A program made the translations under genes and the position numbers. This document shows positions 24,434-33,457 of a DNA stretch of 64,000 nt, piece by piece. Within the stretch, counting starts at the first letter, position 1. Every line of letters begins with the position of its first letter. Location: assembly GCF_018283675.1 (NCBI RefSeq), contig NZ_JAGVRK010000001.1, positions 3,534,001 through 3,598,000 on the forward strand. The letters run 5' to 3'. The stretch is from Metabacillus flavus. GTDB lineage: Bacteria > Bacillota > Bacilli > Bacillales > Bacillaceae. The notes under the pieces are model-generated. The model did no database searches, was not told the origin of the DNA, and saw nothing but the letters and a program-made list of their open reading frames with translations.

Positions 24434-27433
24434 TTAATGGATTAATAAATCCCCGAATGGCTCGAGGGTAAACCGCTTGTAATCTTTTGGATTGGATAAA
24501 AATACTTTTACGTAGCAGCCCTGTTCTGAATGGCTGCTAATATCGGTTAAGGCGTCTGCCGGCATCCGGCCATCTTCAATAGCGGCAATTTCTCTTCCAT
24601 CGGTAATTGAGATTGGCTGCCTGCCGCTCTGTTTGATAATGACCATCCGAGGAAGAGGGACTGCAGGATTTTCCGAGCTAATGCGAATGAATTTCTTTTT
24701 CTTGAAAAATTTCATCTCTACTTTGTAGGAAAGCCGGATTGGCTGGGAATTCGTATAATAATAGCTTTCGCCTTCGGAATATGTGATTTCACCATTCAAC
24801 TCTTCCATGATGAACACTTTAATGAATAAATTTCCGCTTCCGGGCTGATCGATCAAGTAGCCTCCAAATGCATTATAGGCAGTTAAGGAAACCTCACGAT
24901 GCACAGCCGCCGGGTCCTTTGGTTCCTGAGGAAAAGAGTGATAGCTGTAGGCAACCACTGCATGTTCTACTGTTTCAGGCCAGTTCCATGTCAGAAGGAG
25001 TTTGCCCTGATCATTCATAACCGCATCAAGATCTGTTACTTCAAACATTTGCTTCACTGCTTTGGGTGTTCCTGCAATCGCCATTTCTCCCACTTTTGTA
25101 ACCGGCAGGACAGAGCATCTTCCGCTCTTTGGAAGATCAAGGACTCCTTCACATGCATGTGGCACCCGGAGTAATCTGCCGCCATAGCGAGGGGACAAAT
25201 CTTGAAATAAGCTGATTTCTCCGACTTGCACTTCGTCAAAGGGGCTTTCTGAAATAAGGAAGTAGACCTCCCCTTCTGCCGGTTTGGTGCATTGGTATTT
25301 TATGGTGTCTCCTGATATGCCGATAGACAAATCCTTTATAGGCTCCGTGTTCATTGCAACAGCCATGACCGGCTTACCGTTTGAGAAAATTATTCTTCCA
25401 GATTCATCCTGATATTGCACCATGACGAGGTAGCCGTACCTTTTGCCCTTTTCCACATCCGTATCGATTAGCTCATTTCCTTTAACCCCGCTAAGTCTTA
25501 CTCCGTCTCCCCTGCGTGACGGCTGCTGATTCTCTTTTTTCCACACTTCGATTTTCGATCTTGGAGGCGCCTTCCAAGTAATTGTGATGGAATCAGAGGC
25601 CGCATGAGCCTGAAGGTTTTCTGCTTCTGCTGTAAAGAAACCTTGGCCTGATGCTTTATGAGGAGCAGAGCTTACCTTGCCGCGTTTCGAAAGAATTGTA
25701 TAAGAGTAGCTTTTTCCAGCTTCCACAGATGAATCACGGTAGGAGAAATCAGCTGTCTCAGCCAGCAGCTTTTCTTCGTGTGATCCCGCTTCTTTTCTGA
25801 GAAGCTGGTACACGATGCTGCCCTTGGATACAGATGGCTTCCAGCTAATAGTAATGGTTTTGCCTGAAGGTTGTATCATCCCATTTAGTGGAGGTTCAGG
25901 GGGAATATGGCTTAATTTCTCTTCAGCATCCTTGTTATCAGCGCAAACGCTTATCGCTTCAATGCAGAGCTTTTCTGCTTCAGCTTGATTTGAAGCAAGC
26001 ATAGCCTTTTGAACAAGGGAATCTGCCAGTCTAATCTTTAAAGCAATTTCTCTCTCAAAATATCCGTGTTCAGGAAGGGCGGCATCTAGCTTTTTCAGTC
26101 TGATCCATTCCTGCTCAGCCCGATAGAACCGTTTAAATTTCATTTCCGATTCAATTTTCTGAACCTGATCTGAGACTCTCTTTTTGTGTGAGGCAATTTG
26201 CTGGAGTCCCGCTGCTGTTTCATTGTTATCCCATATCTTTCTAGCCCTTTCAAAGTAAGCCTTTGCTTCATCAAGCCGGTTGCACGATAGAAGAAAAAAA
26301 CCTTCGTTCAGAAGCTTTTGATGGGTAAATTGGCCGCTGATTGGGAAGGAACAGCTTGAACAATGATTTGAATTGTTTTTGTTCATCGTTCCGCACTTTT
26401 TGCACGGGGCGTTTAATGCATCTCCGCAGTTCGTACAATGCCTGCTTTTATCATCATGAATAACACCGCATATTCCGCATTGCAGCAGTTGTACTTCCGT
26501 TTCAGCATCTCCCTTTACGGACCTTAATTCAGCCCCTTTTTGAGCACAGTACAAACGAATATGATCTTTTGCCAGCTTTTGAGGCACTCCCTCTTGCTGC
26601 AGCCTCTTCATTAAAGCTTCATAGGTGAAGAAGTCTACAACTCCCCCTGCGCATGCTATCTCTAAAAGGTTGTTTGCTTGTTCAAGCCTCATGCCCGCCA
26701 AGGAGTTATCATACTTTTTCCGTTCTGTTTCGTTATGAAAAATCTGTTTAGCAATTGAATAAAGCTGCCTTCGTGACTCCGTATCCTGGCTGCCTTTAGC
26801 TTTTCTTTGGTAAAGTGCAAATTGCTCATTGGCCTCTGCAAAAAGAACGGATCGAGCGGACCCTTTTTCGGGAATGCCGAGAAAATCATACAAAGTAGGC
26901 AGGGAGCCTGCTAAAGGCTTTACATTCAAGCCTGAAAGCAGCGACGCAATCTCTTTTAATGTAGACGGATTAGTCATTTCAAGACCGTCTGAACTCGATT
27001 GTTTAGTTTTCTTTTTCCCTTCTTTCACTTCTACATTTATCCGCTTCTGAATCGCTGCTTCAGGAACACTCAGCTTAGCTTTAATAAAGGAAATCTCCAG
27101 TTTCGTAATGAATCCTTTGGAAGAAGCGATTTCAATCATTCGATCCAGCTGCTCATTTTGTATCCGTTCAAGTTCCCGTTTCTTCTCCAGTTCTTCGGTA
27201 TGGGCTCTTTCTGCTTCCTCTTCCCAAAATTCGTCATCCACAAGGCGGCTGATCATTTCACCTGTAAGGGAACTGAAGTACTTCGCCTCCTCCCCGCGCT
27301 TGCCAGGCATATTGGCTCTGGAGTTCCAGTATTTTTTCTTTGTTTCAATCGCAAATTTAATTTTGTCCTTATCCAGTTCAGGAGGATTGCAGGACAGCTC
27401 TAGCAAATTATAAAAATTAGGACGTCCTGTCAT
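24434..27433 (-). CDS. J-like / zinc-ribbon / FN3 scaffold protein
   Basis: A 999-residue soluble protein, probably the co-chaperone or scaffold of the system. Two regions look like J domains (FYNLLELSCNPP..., about 5-85; TLYDFLGIPEKGS... to RKKYDNSLAG, about 180-246), but neither has the HPD tripeptide needed for canonical Hsp70 stimulation. Zinc ribbons follow (CGIC...CTNC, CKKCG...CSSC, about 319-362), then a TPR-like helical segment with FFLLSCNRLDEAKAYFERA. Fibronectin type III-like beta domains then fill most of the C-terminal half (PPEPPLNGMIQPSGKTITISW; FTAEAENLQAHAASDSITITW). Codes on the same strand right after the Hsp70-vWA gene. Confidence 0.75.
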   Translation of the reverse strand: MTGRPNFYNLLELSCNPPELDKDKIKFAIETKKKYWNSRANMPGKRGEEAKYFSSLTGEMISRLVDDEFWEEEAERAHTEELEKKRELERIQNEQLDRMIEIASSKGFITKLEISFIKAKLSVPEAAIQKRINVEVKEGKKKTKQSSSDGLEMTNPSTLKEIASLLSGLNVKPLAGSLPTLYDFLGIPEKGSARSVLFAEANEQFALYQRKAKGSQDTESRRQLYSIAKQIFHNETERKKYDNSLAGMRLEQANNLLEIACAGGVVDFFTYEALMKRLQQEGVPQKLAKDHIRLYCAQKGAELRSVKGDAETEVQLLQCGICGVIHDDKSRHCTNCGDALNAPCKKCGTMNKNNSNHCSSCSFPISGQFTHQKLLNEGFFLLSCNRLDEAKAYFERARKIWDNNETAAGLQQIASHKKRVSDQVQKIESEMKFKRFYRAEQEWIRLKKLDAALPEHGYFEREIALKIRLADSLVQKAMLASNQAEAEKLCIEAISVCADNKDAEEKLSHIPPEPPLNGMIQPSGKTITISWKPSVSKGSIVYQLLRKEAGSHEEKLLAETADFSYRDSSVEAGKSYSYTILSKRGKVSSAPHKASGQGFFTAEAENLQAHAASDSITITWKAPPRSKIEVWKKENQQPSRRGDGVRLSGVKGNELIDTDVEKGKRYGYLVMVQYQDESGRIIFSNGKPVMAVAMNTEPIKDLSIGISGDTIKYQCTKPAEGEVYFLISESPFDEVQVGEISLFQDLSPRYGGRLLRVPHACEGVLDLPKSGRCSVLPVTKVGEMAIAGTPKAVKQMFEVTDLDAVMNDQGKLLLTWNWPETVEHAVVAYSYHSFPQEPKDPAAVHREVSLTAYNAFGGYLIDQPGSGNLFIKVFIMEELNGEITYSEGESYYYTNSQPIRLSYKVEMKFFKKKKFIRISSENPAVPLPRMVIIKQSGRQPISITDGREIAAIEDGRMPADALTDISSHSEQGCYVKVFLSNPKDYKRFTLEPFGDLLIH

Positions 27434-27470
27434 GAGACGTTCTCACCCCGCATCTCCTTTAACTTAAAAA

Positions 27471-27497
27471 AGGCGGAGATTTCAAATCTCCAGCCTC
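27471..27497 (-). terminator. intra-operon terminator or attenuator
   Basis: GGCTGGAGATTT pairs with AAATCTCCGCC and is followed by TTTTTTAAG on the minus strand. It lies between the Hsp70-vWA gene and the scaffold gene and could lower expression of the four downstream genes relative to the chaperones. Confidence 0.65.
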
Positions 27498-27500
27498 TTT

Positions 27501-29579
27501 TCAACGCAATAATAATGATCTGGATTTCTGTTTTTGTTTGATCCCGTTCAATTCTTGGGCAATTTTCGAGAAAGAGCTCTGAAGCTTTGTCACGTCTGTG
27601 AAAAGAGCGTTCTCATCAGATGTTGCTATTTCTTTAAGGAATTTCCAATCTGCTGATCCGAAGCCGATTGCCACGATGTCAGCCTCCGCATCTCTGCAGA
27701 TTCTCGCCCGGTTAATGGCTTCCTTTGGATAGGACCAATGACCGTCTGTAAGAACAATAATGAATTTTATTCCTTCCTCATGCTCAAGAGTATATAATGC
27801 CTCAGTAAAAGGCTCTGCGGAATTTCCATAGCCAATTTTGCCCTCGTGATACAAATCCGATAACCTATCTATCCCCCATAGTAAGTCCGTTTCATTTCCA
27901 CAAAGCGGCAGTAAAGTCTTCGTCTTGTTGGCGAAGCCCATAATACTGACTCGGGATCTTGATAAGTCAAGCTGTTTTACAAATGTTTTGGCTGCTTCTT
28001 TTGCCTGCAGCAAAGGATTTCCATTCATACTCCCAGAAAGATCTACCGCAATCACTACAGACATTGGAACCATCTTTTCCTCTTCTTTTACAGGCGCTTC
28101 ATTCAGCCATGATAAATCGGATGGCACTTCTGTTTTCACAACTTCAAGCAGGGTTCCAAAGCGGTCTGAAGCGGTAACCTGGACAACTCCATTTCCATCG
28201 TAAGCGTAATTGACATGAACATCGGCCAGCCCATTTGAGGACGGAATTCCGTCCACAGTATACTTGCCGATTACCGTGGATTCTGAAGGGATTTCACTCT
28301 CTCCCTGTGTCACATAAATCTCAAGCTGTCCATCTTCCCCGCTGGCTGTCTGCAGCTGGTAAGGCCTCGTTACAGATGCTGGAATCGGCTTGTTTTTTTC
28401 AATTATCCGGCTGTTGAAATAAGCAGAATAATCGTCGCGAATGGCTACCATTCCTAAGCTATGACTCATTACATCTGTTACCTTTTTCGCACTTCCAAGC
28501 TTTAGAAGAGGCTTCTGCGCAGCTTTTTCCTGATCCATAGCAGCTTTAATTGCTGCTCCATACGCGACTACTTCGTCTACATTAAGGCCTTTTAATGGCT
28601 TCTTGCCATACTGCTTTTCTATAAAACTTGAAATCATCGGCATTTTAGAAGAACCGCCGGCTAGAATGACATCGTCAATCTGATCCCAGGAAAGCTTTGC
28701 TTCCCGGATTGCAATATCAGATAAATTCCATGTCCGATACAGCAAGTCATCCGTCATTTCTTCAAACTGGCCCCTCGTGAGTTCAAAACTGCTCCTTTTG
28801 CCTGAGTGAACAGCTTGAATCACCGTTTTCTGGAGGTCTGTTAAAGCGCGCTTAGCATGCTCGCAGTGAACTAAAATTTCATTTAAAAACTCCACATCTT
28901 CAAGAGGATCAATACCGTGCTCGGATAAAAATTTCTCGCTTACACGCATGACAAGGCGGTCGTCCCAATCCTTTCCCCCTAGTAAATGATCGCCGTTAGT
29001 TGATAGGACTTCTACTGAGTAATCTGTGACCTTGGCAACAGTTACATCAAAGGTTCCTCCGCCTAAATCATAAATAAGCAGGTTCTTTCTTCCCGTTCCT
29101 TCTTTGAATCCGTAAGCTATTGCAGCAGCTGTTGGCTCATTGATAATACTGGTTACAGTAAGCCCTGCCAGTTTCCCTGCTTTAATTGTATCTTCACGCT
29201 GGGCATTATCAAAATAGGCAGGAACGGTTATGACAGCGTGCGAAACAGGCAAACCAAGTTCTGCCTCTGCATCCTTTTTCAGTTTTTTCAGCACAAGGGC
29301 CGAAAGCTGAACAGGGGAGTAATACGTTCCATTCCATTCGAATCCGAAATGCTGGTCACCCATTGAACGCTTGAAGAAAGCGGCTACTTCTGCCGAGCCG
29401 AATGCCTGTTGCTCCTTAGCCTCCTCGCCAACAATGGGCTCTCCTCCGCCAAAATAGATGACGGAAGGAGTTGTGGTTTTCCCCTCTGCGTTCTTTATAA
29501 TAAATGGAACTCCTTCTCCATCAACTGCAGACATGACCGAATATGTCGTACCGAGGTCGATTCCAATGGTGTTTGTCAT
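27501..29579 (-). CDS. Hsp70-von Willebrand A fusion protein
   Basis: A 692-residue fusion. Residues 1-360 are an Hsp70 nucleotide-binding domain with intact motifs (IGIDLGTTYSVM, IINEPTAAAIAYG, IYDLGGGTFDVTV, ILAGGSSKMP). Residues 370-495 resemble an Hsp70 beta substrate-binding domain. The alpha-helical lid is replaced by a vWA domain (about 507-690) with a MIDAS metal site, VIAVDLSGSMNG (DxSxS) and VLTDGHW. vWA domains bind protein ligands through a metal ion, so the chaperone may recruit a specific partner. It starts 12 bases after the DnaK-like gene ends. Confidence 0.88.
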   Translation of the reverse strand: MTNTIGIDLGTTYSVMSAVDGEGVPFIIKNAEGKTTTPSVIYFGGGEPIVGEEAKEQQAFGSAEVAAFFKRSMGDQHFGFEWNGTYYSPVQLSALVLKKLKKDAEAELGLPVSHAVITVPAYFDNAQREDTIKAGKLAGLTVTSIINEPTAAAIAYGFKEGTGRKNLLIYDLGGGTFDVTVAKVTDYSVEVLSTNGDHLLGGKDWDDRLVMRVSEKFLSEHGIDPLEDVEFLNEILVHCEHAKRALTDLQKTVIQAVHSGKRSSFELTRGQFEEMTDDLLYRTWNLSDIAIREAKLSWDQIDDVILAGGSSKMPMISSFIEKQYGKKPLKGLNVDEVVAYGAAIKAAMDQEKAAQKPLLKLGSAKKVTDVMSHSLGMVAIRDDYSAYFNSRIIEKNKPIPASVTRPYQLQTASGEDGQLEIYVTQGESEIPSESTVIGKYTVDGIPSSNGLADVHVNYAYDGNGVVQVTASDRFGTLLEVVKTEVPSDLSWLNEAPVKEEEKMVPMSVVIAVDLSGSMNGNPLLQAKEAAKTFVKQLDLSRSRVSIMGFANKTKTLLPLCGNETDLLWGIDRLSDLYHEGKIGYGNSAEPFTEALYTLEHEEGIKFIIVLTDGHWSYPKEAINRARICRDAEADIVAIGFGSADWKFLKEIATSDENALFTDVTKLQSSFSKIAQELNGIKQKQKSRSLLLR

Positions 29580-29591
29580 ATTTACCGCAAC

Positions 29592-31280
29592 CTACAAAAC
29601 TACGAGCGACTTGGATTTTTCTTTTGCTTCAGCCATCTGCTCGGTGCTGATTACGGAGGTGGTTTCAATGGACACCTCTATGACACGGTTATCGGTCAAT
29701 TCCACTGCTTTTACATCAAGTCTTCCATTGTCTCCAAGAACAAAAGTAATCTCCAGTGGAGAATTTGCCGGAAGTCCTGGCGGAATTGTCAATTCTGCTT
29801 CGCCTATTGCAGTAGCATCAATGACTTCAAGATGATCATCATTAAATTCATTTTCCATGATTTCAATGAAAACAGAATCCTGATGATCTTCGAGCGTTCC
29901 AAATTGCTGTGTATTTACGATGGGCAATGATTCATTCTTCTTTATTAAATTCGTTACTTTTTGAACTCTTTCACCATTCTCTATTTCCGTTGTAACAACC
30001 CCAAAGCTTTTACTAGTCACGTTAATAATCTTAGTTTCCGTAATTACGTCAATGGCTTTTCCGCCAATTTTGAATGTCTGGCTCGCCTGGCGCTTCACTT
30101 CTTCCTGAATCTCTTCTTGTTTTTCTAGAGAAAGCTCTTGCTCCCCGCCTGCGCCTGTTTGAGAAATCATTTCTTCTTTTTTAGCCTGAACCCATTCGCG
30201 GATTGATTTTTCCATGCCATAAATCGCTGCGCCTTTGGCTACTGCTTCATCTGGATCAAATTTGACCGGCTGTACGTTGAATTCCTGAATAATTCTCGTT
30301 TCTACCTGAGGCATGCGGGTAGATCCGCCGACAAGGATGATTTCATCAAACTGATCTTTTCCTTCTCCTTTAAGCTTTGCTTCCTCAAGCATTAGCTTCG
30401 TTAGCTCAATGGTACGGTTTAAAAGCGTATCTGTCAGTTCTTCAAATTTTTCACGTGTTAGTTCCACTCGGATCTTATCAGAACCATGAATATAGCTGAT
30501 CGGAGCCTTTTTGCGGTCACTAAGCGTCTTTTTGGCACTCTCTGCTCCTACTTCAAGTTCTTTAGCTGTCTCGGCATCTTCCAGAACATCGTCCGTGTTA
30601 CCAGTCTGCTCCTCATATTGTTCAACTAGATAGTTGATGATGGCGTCATCCCAGTTTTTTCCCCCGAGATTATGATCGCCGCCAGTAACGATCACTTCAA
30701 TGGCACTCGGTGAGATGTCGATAAGAGTTACGTCAAACGTACCTCCTCCAAGGTCATACACAAGTACACGCTTGGATGTTTCGCGTGAAATTCCATAGGC
30801 AATAGCCGCGGCTGTAGGCTCATTAATAATGTCCACTACGTTCAAATCAGCTAGCTCGCCAGCTCTCTTTGTTGCTTCACGCTCATTAATGCCGAAATAA
30901 GCGGGCACTGTGATCACTACATCTTTAACCGGCTCCCCTGTTTTTCCTTCAGCATCCTTCGCAAGCTTTTTCAAAATAAGCGCCGAAATTTCTTCAGCTC
31001 GGTATTGCTGGTCCTTATTCCAAAATTCATAGTCCGTTCCCATTTGTCTTTTAATAAAAGAAACTACATCATTTGGGTAAAGCTTTCCGCTCTCTTTTGC
31101 CGCCTCACCTACAACAATATTTGTCGTTTCTCCTTCATCTTCAAAAAAGACAACAGATGGAGTCGTTTTAATTCCATTGCTGTTTGTAATAATGTCCGCT
31201 TTACTATGCTCGTCCATATGCGCAATGCAAGAATAGGTGGTTCCAAGGTCAATTCCGTATACTTTGTTGATTTTAGACAT
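29592..31280 (-). CDS. second DnaK-like chaperone lacking the lid domain
   Basis: A 562-residue Hsp70 with an intact nucleotide-binding domain (YGIDLGTTYSCIA, INEPTAAAIAYGIS, VYDLGGGTFDVTL, LVGGSTRMPQ). A charged insert of about 50 residues (EWVQAKKEEMISQ... to EEVKRQASQTFK) separates it from a beta substrate-binding domain (SKSFGVVTTEIENG, LTIPPGLPANSPLEITF). The protein ends right after that domain, so the helical lid of normal DnaK is missing. I start it at ATG 31280 with GGGAG upstream; an ORF to 31376 has no such signal. It is a paralogue, since the housekeeping dnaK normally lies in hrcA-grpE-dnaK-dnaJ, which this is not. Confidence 0.88.
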   Translation of the reverse strand: MSKINKVYGIDLGTTYSCIAHMDEHSKADIITNSNGIKTTPSVVFFEDEGETTNIVVGEAAKESGKLYPNDVVSFIKRQMGTDYEFWNKDQQYRAEEISALILKKLAKDAEGKTGEPVKDVVITVPAYFGINEREATKRAGELADLNVVDIINEPTAAAIAYGISRETSKRVLVYDLGGGTFDVTLIDISPSAIEVIVTGGDHNLGGKNWDDAIINYLVEQYEEQTGNTDDVLEDAETAKELEVGAESAKKTLSDRKKAPISYIHGSDKIRVELTREKFEELTDTLLNRTIELTKLMLEEAKLKGEGKDQFDEIILVGGSTRMPQVETRIIQEFNVQPVKFDPDEAVAKGAAIYGMEKSIREWVQAKKEEMISQTGAGGEQELSLEKQEEIQEEVKRQASQTFKIGGKAIDVITETKIINVTSKSFGVVTTEIENGERVQKVTNLIKKNESLPIVNTQQFGTLEDHQDSVFIEIMENEFNDDHLEVIDATAIGEAELTIPPGLPANSPLEITFVLGDNGRLDVKAVELTDNRVIEVSIETTSVISTEQMAEAKEKSKSLVVL

Positions 31281-31312
31281 GCAGTTTTCTCCCTTAATAT
31301 TATTCTTATGTA

Positions 31313-32215
31313 CTATTCTTTGTCTGAAAATACGTAAACGGCTACGGGTTCTTTCCGGATGATTTTTCCATCCCACTCGTAACCCTTGCCAAGTCTTTCA
31401 GCAAGCTTTTTATCCAGTTCTTTATCGGCTGTATTAACCGTTTTGATCACCTTTTGTTTCATAGAATCAAAGTTGCTGTCTTCCGTTTCATAGGATTCAA
31501 TTCCTTGCTTATAGAGAATATCTTCAAAGTCCAAAGCGGAATCTTTAATAATCTTGATCAGTTTCTCTGTTGTAATCTCTGAATCTTTTTCTATGCTTTT
31601 GGAGATTTTAATGGTACGGTCAATCGTTTGGATTAGATCCATCATAGCTGGAAGGATCTGCTTTTTCACGCTTTCTTCTTTGTAACTTTGCAGCTCGCTA
31701 TGGAGATTATTGATGATTTGATCTTTATGCAGATCGTATTTTATCTTGTCTTCAAAATCCTCAGAAAGGCGGGCCATCTGCTTTTCTAAGGAATCAAAGC
31801 GCTGATTCATGCCTTCAAGGGAAACGGATTCCGGAGCAGGAGTTTCAGCGGCTGCAGCTGATTCGTTTCGGATCGCTATTGACTCCATATTTTTTTCCGC
31901 TGACTGGACGGGTAATTCTTCATCCGCAATTTCTGCTTCAGAACATTCAAAGCCTTTTTGGGGTAGTTCAGAGTGAGGGGGATGGATTGGCTCATCAGGA
32001 AATTCTACAGTCACAGAAGATTCATTGTTCAAGTCTTCAGGCGCCCAATGCTTAAAGCTCGGGATGTTGCTTGCTTCCTGATCGAAAATCGGTTTTTTAT
32101 CAAACTCCGGCTCTTGTTCCTGTAACGGGGTATTTATTTCAGCAGACTCTGGATTCTCTTTCTCGGAATCCAATTGTTTATTATTCTTTTTAGATGTTGG
32201 ATTAAAAATACCCAA
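31313..32215 (-). CDS. GrpE-like nucleotide exchange factor of the island
   Basis: A 300-residue GrpE homologue: a long disordered acidic N-terminus (about 1-140) and a GrpE core (DKIKYDLHKDQIINNLHSEL helix, LPAMMDLIQTIDRTI, ILYKQGIESYE, and the end GYEWDGKIIRKEPVAVYVF). It would exchange nucleotide on the two Hsp70s downstream. I prefer the TTG start at 32215, seven bases after GGAGG. The ATG at 32221 lies only one base from that ribosome site. First gene of the eight-gene operon. No CIRCE element is seen in front of it. Confidence 0.82.
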   Translation of the reverse strand: MGIFNPTSKKNNKQLDSEKENPESAEINTPLQEQEPEFDKKPIFDQEASNIPSFKHWAPEDLNNESSVTVEFPDEPIHPPHSELPQKGFECSEAEIADEELPVQSAEKNMESIAIRNESAAAAETPAPESVSLEGMNQRFDSLEKQMARLSEDFEDKIKYDLHKDQIINNLHSELQSYKEESVKKQILPAMMDLIQTIDRTIKISKSIEKDSEITTEKLIKIIKDSALDFEDILYKQGIESYETEDSNFDSMKQKVIKTVNTADKELDKKLAERLGKGYEWDGKIIRKEPVAVYVFSDKE

Positions 32216-32283
32216 GTTCATCCCTCCGGCTATGGATTATTATTCTTATAAATCAATTAATCTAATACTTTCTCACCAGTAAA

Positions 32284-32312
32284 ATCATACCATATTAGTT
32301 TTTTTTAGAAAA
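32284..32312 (-). promoter_or_regulatory. probable sigma-A promoter of the chaperone-GTPase operon
   Basis: Extended -10 TGGTATGAT (TATGAT at 32289-32284) with a weak -35 TTTTCT 17 bases upstream. It points at the GrpE-like gene about 70 bases away. Confidence 0.5.
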
Positions 32313-32504
32313 GATGGTTTATAAACCGCAAATATGTATTTTATGTAAATATAAAAGGTGATTTTAAAGATTATTGGGAGGATGTTCACTAAGGGTTATT
32401 GAATGTGCGGGTTTTCCGGATCAGCATCCTTGTGGCGCTCAACACCCTACATCCAATTACACCCTCACTCCCCGGCATAAACCGCAACCACCCCGCAAAA
32501 AACA

Positions 32505-32555
32505 CAAAAAAAAGCTGAACCCCGCAAGGACCCTCGTCCATCAGGTTTCAGCTTT
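32505..32555 (-). terminator. terminator of degSU
   Basis: AAGCTGAA(A)CC pairs with GG(GG)TTCAGCTT around a GC-rich loop, followed by a run of eight T on the minus strand. Confidence 0.75.
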
Positions 32556-32582
32556 ACAGTATAAATCTTATAATAGCTTAGC

Positions 32583-33272
32583 TTAGCGTACTTCCACCCA
32601 GCCGTTTTTGATCGCAACGACTACCGCTTGGGTACGGTCGTTTACGTTCATTTTCTGAAGGATATTGGATACGTGGTTCTTAACAGTTTTTTCACTGATG
32701 AATAGAGCTTCACCGATTCCGCGGTTGCTTTTTCCGTCAGCAAGCATTTGAAGAACCTCGCACTCGCGGCGAGTCAGGATATGCAGCGGTCTGCGGATTT
32801 CCGGCTGAAGCTGCTGTCCGCCGCCGCCTGCACCTGTTGTAGCCAGTCTGCGGAATTCGTTTACAAGATTGTGTGTTACTTTCGGATGCAGGTAAGATCC
32901 GCCGTCTGCAACGACTTTGACCGCTTCGATCAGCGTGTCTGCATCCATTTCCTTTAGAAGGTAGCCGCGGGCACCTGTTTTAAGGGCACGGGTTACGTAG
33001 TTTTCATCATCATGGATGGACAGAATGATAACCTTCGTTTCCTGGTTGGCTTCAACGAGCTGCTTAGTCGCTTCCACTCCGTTTACGTTCGGCATATTTA
33101 TATCCATAATGACAACGTCCGGCTTATGCTCGTCTACGATACGCATTGCCTCATCGCCGTCGTCACCCTCTGATACAACTTCAAAGCTTGGTTCAAAATC
33201 AAGAATACGTTTTACGCCTTCTCTGAATAACTGATGATCATCAATAATTACAATTCTAGTTTTCATGGTCAC
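32583..33272 (-). CDS. degU: two-component response regulator DegU
   Basis: A 229-residue NarL/FixJ-type regulator. The receiver domain has the acidic pocket VIIDDHQLF and phospho-acceptor Asp in [14 protein letters not shown], with the conserved Lys in [11 protein letters not shown]. The DNA-binding domain reads [20 protein letters not shown]...[16 protein letters not shown]. It is nearly identical to B. subtilis DegU, which controls exoenzymes, competence and motility. Start is GTG 33272, seven bases after GGAGG; the ATG at 33266 is too far from it. Confidence 0.97.
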   Translation of the reverse strand: MTMKTRIVIIDDHQLFREGVKRILDFEPSFEVVSEGDDGDEAMRIVDEHKPDVVIMDINMPNVNGVEATKQLVEANQETKVIILSIHDDENYVTRALKTGARGYLLKEMDADTLIEAVKVVADGGSYLHPKVTHNLVNEFRRLATTGAGGGGQQLQPEIRRPLHILTRRECEVLQMLADGKSNRGIGEALFISEKTVKNHVSNILQKMNVNDRTQAVVVAIKNGWVEVR

Positions 33273-33457
33273 TAATACGCCTCCCCACTCACTTCATTCT
33301 AGTCCAATCCTCATACCTACCGTCAATGAGCCTTTTGTCGCTAGTTTTCCGCTTTGCCGCAGCGAAGGAATCCCGCAAGGTCATGACTTTTTACTTAACG
33401 TTTTTCTAATTTCTTTCCTAATTCAATGGTAGAGCAGGAAGCTGTTAATTGAAACAT

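Larger units (their letters stand above)
32222..32582. other. intergenic region between degU and the chaperone-GTPase operon
   Basis: 360 bases with the operon's promoter region (32284-32312), an AT-rich stretch, and the degU terminator (32505-32555). The pyrimidine-rich segment at about 32430-32500 has no coding potential that I can support. Confidence 0.6.

Noticed and set aside
32222-32380. CIRCE operator in front of the GrpE/DnaK operon
   Set aside because: No TTAGCACTC-N9-GAGTGCTAA or close variant is present. Heat-shock control by HrcA is not supported.
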